Origin: Candidatus Thorarchaeota archaeon
Lineage (GTDB): Archaea > Asgardarchaeota > Thorarchaeia > Thorarchaeales > Thorarchaeaceae
Reading direction: 5' to 3'
NCBI GenBank assembly: GCA_020355105.1
Contig: CP070658.1
Coordinates: forward strand, 1,517,648 to 1,537,983
DNA length: 20,336 nt
Each line of letters starts with the position of its first letter. The first letter of the stretch is position 1. Below are positions 14,480-20,336 of the stretch, piece by piece. The notes beneath the pieces are model-generated. The model was not told the DNA's origin, did not search any database, and saw only the letters and a list, made by a program, of their open reading frames with translations. The position numbers were made by a program, and so were the translations under genes.

Positions 14480-15769
14480 ATGTCAGAAGACGAGGCGAGG
14501 AAGTTGTTTGAAGTTCTGTTGAATGAAGACGAGAAGAAGCTCCGAGATGAGGTACGTGGCTTTGTAAGAAACAAGATTGACCCCGCGCTCATTATAGCCA
14601 TGGACTCGAAAGAGAAAGAGTATCCCTACGAGTTCATCAAGGCCGCGGCAGAGGCGAATCTCCTTGGTCTGCGGTTTCCAGAGAAGTATGGTGGAAGGGA
14701 CCTGGGATGGGTTTCCGAGATGCTCGCGGTCGAGGAGGTGGGCGTCCTAGGAATCTCGCTGGGATGCGCTTACTCTTTGCCAAGTATCATTGGAGAGGGT
14801 ATTGAGAAGTTCGGAACCGAGAAACAGAAGAAGGAATACCTCTTGCCCACTCTCAAGGGCGAGAAGATAGGTGGAGAGGGTCTTACAGAACCTAGGGGTG
14901 GATCAGACTTCTTCGGGACAAACACTACCGCGGTGAAGCGTGAGGATTCCTTCATCATCAATGGGGAGAAACGCTTCGTAGCCGGAGGAGTGGGTGCTGA
15001 CTACTTCCTAATCTACGCGAGAACTGAGTTCAAGGCCGCACCACACAAGGCACTAAGTGCCTTCCTACTCGACCGAGACTCAGGTGTAAAGGTCGAAGAA
15101 GAGTACGAACTGATGGGCTGCCGCGGGATGGGTGCGGCAAGAATCGTGTTTAAGGACATCGAGGTCCCTGAAGCTAGTCTTCTCGGAGAACTTCACGGTG
15201 GCAACGACGTGTTCAATGCCATGATGGTCCCAGAGCGGCTTACATCCGCAGCAGGTGCCATAGGTCTGGGACAGGTTGCGATAGAGTTGGCGGCGAGGTA
15301 TGCTGATAGGCGTGAGGCATTTGGACGTCCAATACGGAGATTCGAAGCTGTAAGCTTCAAGGTGGCCGACTGTGTCACCAAACTAGACGCTGCACGTGGT
15401 TTGGTCTATAGAGCTGCGAAGGTCGCTGACACTGGTGCTTGGTGTCGCAAGGAAGTGTCACAGGCAAAGGCATTTGCCACGGATGCTGGATTTGATGCTG
15501 TTCACGAGGCGATGCAGATTCTTGGTGGCATTGGATACACAGACGTCTATCCAATTGAACGCTTGTATCGCGATGCCAGGCTGTGCACAATCTGGACCGG
15601 GAGTAATGAGGTTCAGCGGCTGATAGTTCAGAACGAAATCTTCAGAGAGATCTTGACAGCCGATACAACCTCTCGACGAAACATAGAGCTTGACACTCCC
15701 GGAGCTCACAAGACAGCTGAGAAGGTCTTCACTGAGGAGCTCGAGAAATACTACCCCAAGGATGATTGA
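14480..15769 (+). CDS. Acyl-CoA dehydrogenase
   Basis: 429 residues; an FAD enzyme that puts a 2,3 double bond into an acyl-CoA. It contains the GEGLTEPRGGSDF flavin/substrate motif (132-144), LMGCRGMGAARIVFKDIEVP (211-230), RREAFGRPI (277-285), the QILGGIGYT motif (346-354) and a C-terminal YRDARLCTIWTGSNEVQRLI (363-382). The glutamate usual in medium- and short-chain enzymes (IYEGT) is Thr373 here. Glu252 in VPERL lies where isovaleryl-CoA and long-chain dehydrogenases keep their catalytic base, so it is the likely base. No ETF gene is nearby; the adjacent ferredoxin is the only carrier in view. ATG 14480 follows the ferredoxin stop with no gap. Confidence 0.92.
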   Translation: MSEDEARKLFEVLLNEDEKKLRDEVRGFVRNKIDPALIIAMDSKEKEYPYEFIKAAAEANLLGLRFPEKYGGRDLGWVSEMLAVEEVGVLGISLGCAYSLPSIIGEGIEKFGTEKQKKEYLLPTLKGEKIGGEGLTEPRGGSDFFGTNTTAVKREDSFIINGEKRFVAGGVGADYFLIYARTEFKAAPHKALSAFLLDRDSGVKVEEEYELMGCRGMGAARIVFKDIEVPEASLLGELHGGNDVFNAMMVPERLTSAAGAIGLGQVAIELAARYADRREAFGRPIRRFEAVSFKVADCVTKLDAARGLVYRAAKVADTGAWCRKEVSQAKAFATDAGFDAVHEAMQILGGIGYTDVYPIERLYRDARLCTIWTGSNEVQRLIVQNEIFREILTADTTSRRNIELDTPGAHKTAEKVFTEELEKYYPKDD

Positions 15770-15787
15770 TTGTTCCTTCAGGAAAAG

Positions 15788-15795
15788 CTTTATAG
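15788..15795 (+). promoter_or_regulatory. TATA box for the small Cys/His protein gene
   Basis: CTTTATAG lies 18 bases after the acyl-CoA dehydrogenase stop and 70 bases before the chosen start at 15866. This predicts a leader of about 45-50 bases that includes GGAGG at 15853-15857. It supports a separate transcript and a short protein. Confidence 0.5.
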
Positions 15796-15865
15796 CAGCC
15801 CGTTATTCACGATAGTTAACAAGTCCAGGGTTCCTGGGGTATCTTATCTTGTGGAGGAAAATGAA

Positions 15866-16033
15866 GTGGCAAGTCTGGTTTGTCCAAAGTGTGGAGAGAA
15901 GGTGGCCGTGCCAATCCATTGTGGTCAGGAAATGCACCAAGAGGGTGACCAGCTGGTCTGCTGGATGGGTCCATCCTGTGGTAGTCAACCGATGCTTGAA
16001 CACTGTGGAGAGTACATGGAGTACAAGGCGTAG
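15866..16033 (+). CDS. Small Cys/His-rich, probably zinc- or iron-binding protein with twin HCGxxM motifs
   Basis: 55 residues. It begins with a CPKCG knuckle (6-10), then HCGQEM (18-23), Cys32, CG at 38-39 and HCGEYM (46-51). With Cys6, 9, 19, 32, 38 and 47 plus His18 and His46 there are enough ligands for one or two metal ions, most likely zinc, or iron in a rubredoxin-like manner. I do not recognise a named family. GTG 15866 is chosen because GGAGG lies 8 bases upstream; longer in-frame starts would include the promoter. Its stop is one base from the end of the convergent nitroreductase gene, so the two transcripts must overlap. Confidence 0.7.
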   Translation: MASLVCPKCGEKVAVPIHCGQEMHQEGDQLVCWMGPSCGSQPMLEHCGEYMEYKA

Positions 16034-16034
16034 G

Positions 16035-16595
16035 TTACCATTTGTTCCAATGCACTATCTCTGAGAGAGGTTTCCGGGTGGAGGGGGTCTTCTCCTTCTC
16101 TCGATTTCTCTCATCTAGTTCTTCGATGTCGCCCTCGTATCCTATGAAAATCACAGTCACTATTCGGTATTCATCAGGGATCCCAGGGACTTCCTTCAGT
16201 TTCTCCTCATTCCAGCCCGCTGTCGGATGGGCCATAAGACCAAGATGAAATGACTGAAGAAGGATGTTCTCTGTGGCAAGTCCGACGTCCATCATGAAGT
16301 AGGGCAGTTGATGCGCTGGACAGCCTCCATCCTCTCGTGCTGCTACAATGAGCATGATTGGAGCCTCCTTGGCCCAAGAATTCCCCCTGCTCAGGGCCTC
16401 ATGTGCTTCATTCAAGACTTCGGAAGCCCTCAAGACGACGAAATTCCATGCCTGAGTGTTGGCGCAAGAAGGTGCTCTGCGGCCGGCCTCTAGAATTGAC
16501 TCAAGCATCTCATCAGGAACCGGCTTGTCGGAATAGGCACGCCCACTCCTACGCTTCACAATCACTTCAAGAAGTAGCTCATCCTTCTCACTCAT
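16035..16595 (-). CDS. Nitroreductase family flavoprotein
   Basis: 186 residues, a short member of the FMN-dependent nitroreductase family. RRSGRAYS (15-22) provides the N-terminal phosphate-binding arginines. Next come APSCANTQAWNFVV (41-54), the FMN-contact region DVGLATENILLQSFHLGL (103-120) and the late VTVIFIGYEGD (146-156). Such proteins work as dimers and reduce nitro groups, quinones or flavins with NAD(P)H; the true substrate cannot be told. The C-terminus ends in HWNKW. No clear ribosome site precedes ATG 16595. It is divergent from the small membrane protein at 16714 and nearly abuts the Cys/His protein gene at its 3' end. Confidence 0.9.
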   Translation of the reverse strand: MSEKDELLLEVIVKRRSGRAYSDKPVPDEMLESILEAGRRAPSCANTQAWNFVVLRASEVLNEAHEALSRGNSWAKEAPIMLIVAAREDGGCPAHQLPYFMMDVGLATENILLQSFHLGLMAHPTAGWNEEKLKEVPGIPDEYRIVTVIFIGYEGDIEELDERNREKEKTPSTRKPLSEIVHWNKW

Positions 16596-16713
16596 CTGTC
16601 TTCGCCATATTCAGGCAAATCTACGCGGAGTAAAACTGTTTTCATCTTCTAAGGCATAATGAGAAATGTTATGTGAACAGACATCGTATCGGTTTTGCCA
16701 AGAGGAATTAACC

Positions 16714-17076
16714 TTGCTGCAAGCCATCTGGGAAGACTACATCTGGGGCATACCCGGACTGTTTGTTGGATTCATTATCGGTTATGTTATCGGAGGCAGC
16801 AAGAATCTTAGGAACTCCGACCGTTTACTCCTAATCCTCGCCTTTGGTCTTCTAGGAGGCACTATCATAGCGTTTCTCCTTTCTTGGGCCATTACTGTGG
16901 GGACTTTTGAGATTCTGCTTAGCATACTGTCAACCTTTGGCGGAATCATTTTCGGAGCGGGCACTCATTGGGAACGACCCCCGCCTCCTCCACCAAAACG
17001 CCATGTTGTCTTTGAGCCTGACGAGGACGACGAGTTCGATAGGGAAATCGAAGAGGCGTTCAAGGGCAAATACTGA
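16714..17076 (+). CDS. Small membrane protein with three helices, proline run and acidic tail
   Basis: 120 residues with three predicted membrane segments at about 12-28 (containing a glycine zipper-like GLFVGFIIGYVIGG), 37-60 and 63-83. After HWER comes a run of six prolines (89-94) and a highly acidic, probably cytoplasmic tail (EPDEDDEFDREIEEAF). I do not recognise a family. TTG 16714 is chosen because AGAGGA lies 7 bases upstream. The in-frame ATG at 16666 has no ribosome site and would add a Cys-rich, non-membrane stretch. It is on the same strand as the next gene, with a 100-base gap in which I see no clear promoter. Confidence 0.6.
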   Translation: MLQAIWEDYIWGIPGLFVGFIIGYVIGGSKNLRNSDRLLLILAFGLLGGTIIAFLLSWAITVGTFEILLSILSTFGGIIFGAGTHWERPPPPPPKRHVVFEPDEDDEFDREIEEAFKGKY

Positions 17077-17176
17077 AAGTGCTCATTCAAGTTTCTGACC
17101 ATGATAAACAAGATAGCCATTTTAGTGAGTCAAGCCTATCACGTCAAGATGCTTTCCCAATGGGAGGACAGTCTGA

Positions 17177-18394
17177 ATGAGAAAGACGCTACCACATCTT
17201 TTGTTTGCATTATTCTTCTGCTTTGCTTTGTGCACGACGCTCACACCACCTGTTCACGCACAGACCTGGACAGACGACGGAGATCTGTCCTTTCTACTTG
17301 AAGTGAACGGTGTATCTGCTGCAGATTCTGATGAGGCAAACCAGATTCCAGTGAACTTGACCGAAGGCTTGACGATTGAGTTAACAGTTGACGTAGCTTC
17401 GAATATGACCCTTCACTCCTACACTTTCTTGATGCAGTATATGGGCGTCACAATCATCAATAACCAAACCCCACTTGGCACACATGTTTATGCAGGAGCC
17501 CCTCCAAGTAACTCTAGCTCAACAGTTGCACTTGACTCTTTGAGCTACGGAGGTATTGATCTCATATCTGGCACATTACTCGGAGCCCTCTCCTTCAACT
17601 ACACGCTAGATGCCACTCCCACAAACTACACCACCCTTCAGGAGGACTTCTACTTGAAGATTGGAGGTACAGGCTTCGCAGCAATCATGTCGGTGAACGG
17701 ACTTCTTACTCTTGCATTCACGGTCATGGCCGTCTTCTCGCTTCTAATGGCTCTCGATGAGTTCCAGAGGGGGATATCTGCTGGACGCAGGCTTCGAGGT
17801 GCAAAGACGGCCTCCGATGTCGGGATCTTTCCACCTTCGGTCGTGCTAAGGCGCCGTCCGAAGAAGGATGCTGAAAAAGTGAGCAAGGAAGAGGTCGTCA
17901 GACGTGTAAGCGAGGCCGCCGGCAGTGCTTGGGATCACAAGAGGTGTCCACAATGTGGAAAGAAGTGGAAGAAGGACGCTGTCCAATGCCGCAAATGCGG
18001 GATTGATGTGCCCAGCGCCGTGCGTTTCTTCTCGGATGACATTGCAGACTACGCCCCAAGGGCTCTGAAGGTTGTCAAACCAAAGAGCAAGATAGCAGTT
18101 GGAGCTTTCTCGAAGCGGTTGAAACTCAAGCCAGACAAGGGTGGTGCACTGGCGGCAGCGCTGACAGATATGGGCGTATTTCAGACTCGGAGCGTGAAAG
18201 TGCCGCTAAAGAAGGTGGCCTTCTCAGGTTTGACTCTGACTGGGTTCTACTGGAGTTGGCTGCAACTCCTTAGTGGAGCAACACCAACGCTATTTGATAC
18301 TCTGCTACTTGCGGCAGGCGGTCTTGTCATCTCTGTCTTAGTCGGCTACTTCATGAATTGGCTTGCACGCGTACCGAAACTCGGATATGACTAG
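17177..18394 (+). CDS. Membrane protein with secreted N-domain, internal zinc ribbon and C-terminal helices
   Basis: 405 residues, no family recognised. A signal peptide (1-28, ending VHAQ) is followed by an outside beta-rich domain to about 165 with at least six N-x-S/T sequons. Then come a membrane segment at about 167-193, a basic cytoplasmic region and a four-cysteine zinc ribbon (CPQC at 257-260, CRKC at 271-274). A lysine-rich linker follows, and finally two membrane segments at about 349-366 and 373-397. This links an outside domain to a metal-bound inside domain and could be a sensor or a secretion/assembly factor (inference). ATG 17177 has GGGAGG 9 bases upstream. Hairpins follow the gene. 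Confidence 0.75.
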   Translation: MRKTLPHLLFALFFCFALCTTLTPPVHAQTWTDDGDLSFLLEVNGVSAADSDEANQIPVNLTEGLTIELTVDVASNMTLHSYTFLMQYMGVTIINNQTPLGTHVYAGAPPSNSSSTVALDSLSYGGIDLISGTLLGALSFNYTLDATPTNYTTLQEDFYLKIGGTGFAAIMSVNGLLTLAFTVMAVFSLLMALDEFQRGISAGRRLRGAKTASDVGIFPPSVVLRRRPKKDAEKVSKEEVVRRVSEAAGSAWDHKRCPQCGKKWKKDAVQCRKCGIDVPSAVRFFSDDIADYAPRALKVVKPKSKIAVGAFSKRLKLKPDKGGALAAALTDMGVFQTRSVKVPLKKVAFSGLTLTGFYWSWLQLLSGATPTLFDTLLLAAGGLVISVLVGYFMNWLARVPKLGYD

Positions 18395-18410
18395 TCCCGA
18401 AGCATCAAAC

Positions 18411-18447
18411 CCGGTTTGGAGGAATCACTCCGATTTCCTCCATCCGG
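18411..18447 (+). other. Stable hairpin between genes
   Basis: CCGG-TT-TGGAGGAA (18411-18424) pairs with TTCCTCCA-T-CCGG (18435-18447). This gives an 8-bp perfect stem extended by 4 bp across a small bulge, with a 10-base loop. There is no T-run, so it may be a processing or read-through-limiting element rather than a classic terminator. Confidence 0.5.
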
Positions 18448-18448
18448 T

Positions 18449-18481
18449 ATCACCTGATAGAGAGGACTCAGCGCAGGTGAT
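18449..18481 (+). promoter_or_regulatory. Hairpin that would bury the ribosome site of the next gene
   Basis: ATCACCTG (18449-18456) pairs perfectly with CAGGTGAT (18474-18481), and the right arm contains the AGGTGA ribosome site located 6 bases before ATG 18487. It follows directly after another hairpin. In RNA form the site would be closed unless opened by translation, temperature or a ligand. Confidence 0.45.
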
Positions 18482-18486
18482 TTGCG

Positions 18487-19227
18487 ATGAAGCGAAGGCA
18501 CAATCCCAGTCCCACGCAATGGGAGAACGACGAAGTCGAGGTTAGCGTTCCCTACAGTGCCGCTGGAGTTGCCACTACCATAGTCATCACCTCAAAGTTC
18601 ACCGGCAAGATGATGCTGCTGGATGTAGGCGATGGTGCACTTCGAGACCTGTTGGAACGGGGGAATATCCAGTTTGTGAATGACATTGAACTGATAGCAA
18701 TCACACATGGCCACTTCGATCATATGGGCGGAATTCACTCCCTCCTTGGTTTCCTTCGCATGATGAAGAGAACCAATCAGCTTCATATCGTTCTCCCCAC
18801 AAACTGCACAGAGGCAATCGGTGCAATTCGTGGTTTCAGGAAGGCCTACTCAGAAACTCTTCCTTTCAGTTTCTCGTATCACGAACTCTCCCCAAGTTCG
18901 CAGTTTGACACGGACTTTTTCAAGTTGAGAGCAATTCAGGTTGAGCACTATGGGATGGAGAACGCCACAGATGAAGATGTACTCATGCCCGCTCTTGGTT
19001 ACAGGGTTCGAGTGGGTGATACGGTAATTGGATACACTGGTGATACAAGACCGTGCCCAGGTGCAGAGTCGATTGTTCGCAACGCCGATTTGGCGATTAT
19101 TGAGGCCACTAGGAGGGAAACACCACAGTCAAAGCGAAGAGTCCATCTCTCAGAGCCTGAAGCCAAAGAGCTTGGGAGATTGGCCAGAAACTGTATTCTG
19201 ATTCACAGGATTCCGGACATAGAATAA
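18487..19227 (+). CDS. Metallo-beta-lactamase fold hydrolase, RNase Z-like
   Basis: 246 residues. Metal motif THGHFDH at 73-79 supplies His74, His76, Asp78 and His79. Further ligands are likely His154 (VEHYGME), Asp186 in GYTGDTRP (182-189) and a late histidine, either His220 in VHLSEPEAKELG or His240. The GYTGDTRP and HLSEPEA pieces are typical of the RNase Z/ElaC-like group, but the family exosite arm is short or missing, so another phosphodiesterase or hydrolase role is possible. The N-terminus has about 17 polar residues before the first strand. AGGTGA 6 bases upstream supports ATG 18487. Its 3' end faces the phosphate transporter gene 25 bases away. Confidence 0.85.
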   Translation: MKRRHNPSPTQWENDEVEVSVPYSAAGVATTIVITSKFTGKMMLLDVGDGALRDLLERGNIQFVNDIELIAITHGHFDHMGGIHSLLGFLRMMKRTNQLHIVLPTNCTEAIGAIRGFRKAYSETLPFSFSYHELSPSSQFDTDFFKLRAIQVEHYGMENATDEDVLMPALGYRVRVGDTVIGYTGDTRPCPGAESIVRNADLAIIEATRRETPQSKRRVHLSEPEAKELGRLARNCILIHRIPDIE

Positions 19228-19252
19228 TGAGAACGAACTACCTCTGCATACC

Positions 19253-20281
19253 TCAAATGAAACCCAGAATCACCCACAAAACTGCCACACCAAGAACAGC
19301 TGAGATTGGGACAGTTACTATCCAGGATATGAGAATGTCTTTTACCTGCTTCATCTGAACCGGTGTAGCTGAAACCCAACCAACTGCGATGAGGGCTGCT
19401 ACTAGAACGTGAGTTCCGCTTAGAGGTAGTCCGAGAAGTGTGCCCACGAACATTATCAGGGCTACCGATACGCTGGCTGCAAGAGCTGATGAAGGTGACA
19501 GAGTCACGACCTCAGTAGCGAGTGTCCTTATTACTTTTCGACCAACGACAATCAACCCAAGTGCCATACCTATTCCACCGATGATGAGCGGCACAATGAC
19601 GGCTGGAAGAACGATTAATCCCAGCTCGATTGTTCCCATGAAATCAGGTAGGACGATAAGCGGAGCTATTGCGTTGGCCACATCGTTTCCTCCTCGGCTC
19701 AATGAAGTCCATATCAAGAAGGCTGCGAGTCCATAAGCTGCGAATCTCTCTTGCCTATCGAGGTCAGTGAGTCCTTGTGCTCGTTTCTGATTACGTCTAA
19801 CGAGAGCAAAAACTCCCGCAGCCACCAAGAATCCAATGACTGGCGAAATAACCCAGCCGGCGAAGACCTCGAGGACCACGAACCAGTCGATTGCTTCAAG
19901 CCCCCACCCACTGTACCCCACAAAGGGTGCGAAGATTGCAACTCCGATTACTGACCCGACAATGCATTGAGTTGTGCTGATGGGAAGCCCTCTTGTTGCT
20001 GAGGCGATTAGCAGCCAGATTGCCATGGAGATTAGAATGGCAAATACCATCTCTGTCGTGAGGGTCAACCCTCTTACCATATCAGAGCCAACCTTCTCAG
20101 ACACGTTTCCTCCCATCGAAACAGCGCCCACTACAGTGATTAGGCCACCAATAGAAACCGCAGTCCTTACTGTGAATACCTTGGCACCCACAGCTGGAGC
20201 CATAGCTTCGTCGTTACTTCCAATGGCAAAGGCAACCATGAAGCTAATGATGAGCAGGGCTCCTAGTAGGACAGGTTCCAA
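19253..20281 (-). CDS. PiT-type inorganic phosphate transporter
   Basis: 342 residues and about ten membrane segments, forming the two inverted halves of the PiT family. Each half carries the signature pair. In the first half this is GSND (21-24) and GLPISTTQCIVGS (98-110). In the second it is RGGNDVANAI (196-205) and GLPLSGTHVLVAA (284-296). It should import phosphate with a cation. A charged cytoplasmic loop (about 162-180) separates the halves. The start is TTG 20281, with GGAGGG about 9 bases upstream on the minus strand. The frame remains open to the window end, so a start outside the window is not excluded, but the TTG start gives the normal family N-terminus. Confidence 0.9.
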   Translation of the reverse strand: MEPVLLGALLIISFMVAFAIGSNDEAMAPAVGAKVFTVRTAVSIGGLITVVGAVSMGGNVSEKVGSDMVRGLTLTTEMVFAILISMAIWLLIASATRGLPISTTQCIVGSVIGVAIFAPFVGYSGWGLEAIDWFVVLEVFAGWVISPVIGFLVAAGVFALVRRNQKRAQGLTDLDRQERFAAYGLAAFLIWTSLSRGGNDVANAIAPLIVLPDFMGTIELGLIVLPAVIVPLIIGGIGMALGLIVVGRKVIRTLATEVVTLSPSSALAASVSVALIMFVGTLLGLPLSGTHVLVAALIAVGWVSATPVQMKQVKDILISWIVTVPISAVLGVAVLWVILGFI

Positions 20282-20336
20282 CTTAGAGGGCCCTCCGTCT
20301 ATGAGTATTTCACTGCAAGAGTCCGGATGAAGTCGC

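Noticed and set aside
20286..20295. Palindrome GAGGGCCCTC before the phosphate transporter
   Set aside because: It has no loop and largely reflects the GGAGGG ribosome site plus chance; not supported as an operator.
1..20336. tRNA genes, CRISPR arrays, insertion sequences or phage modules
   Set aside because: I saw no cloverleaf or T-loop signatures, no regularly spaced repeats, and no transposase or integrase motifs.

Overview
The window looks archaeal. TATA-like boxes sit at archaeal distances from several starts. Short winged-helix regulators and a regulator with a membrane-embedded tail are present, as is a ferredoxin of the zinc-binding archaeal type, and several secreted proteins end in a C-terminal membrane anchor plus basic residues. 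The leucine-rich repeat style (V-D-L-x-P-L-x-x-C) together with the rest of the set suggests an Asgard archaeon, perhaps Thorarchaeia-like. That placement is inference from gene style and was not tested by any search. I see no rRNA, tRNA, CRISPR array, insertion sequence or phage gene.

Layout. Bases 1-140 hold a very GC-rich scrap of an oligopeptide-transporter ATPase that stops abruptly and is joined to the 3' end of an unrelated, lower-GC gene for a membrane-anchored protein. This is most likely an assembly chimera or a recombination joint. A small winged-helix regulator follows (392-682). From 768 to 5471 there is a symmetrical island: two paralogous secreted, membrane-anchored proteins of unknown function flank a three-gene operon (short-chain dehydrogenase, SAM methyltransferase, membrane-bound winged-helix regulator). 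The two paralogs share a conserved 64-bp promoter block, so they are probably co-regulated, and the regulator between them is the obvious candidate. Next come a leucine-rich repeat protein (5541-6029, minus) and a DUF1028 protein with a C-terminal peptidoglycan-binding-like domain (6197-7084).

7163-13697 (minus) is a complete peptide ABC importer: binding protein, strong terminator, two permeases and two ATPases. The second permease carries a large N-terminal extension made of duplicated membrane segments. After a roughly 430-base leader and intergenic stretch with a possible gene remnant come a zinc-type ferredoxin and an acyl-CoA dehydrogenase placed end to end, which together suggest acyl-CoA or amino-acid-derived carbon oxidation. 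A 55-residue Cys/His protein, a nitroreductase, a small membrane protein, a membrane protein with a zinc ribbon, an RNase Z-like metallo-beta-lactamase protein and a PiT-type phosphate transporter complete the window.

Taken together, the cell looks like an anaerobic heterotroph that imports peptides and oxidises acyl-CoAs with ferredoxin. The least explained part is the pair of co-regulated surface proteins around the membrane-bound regulator.
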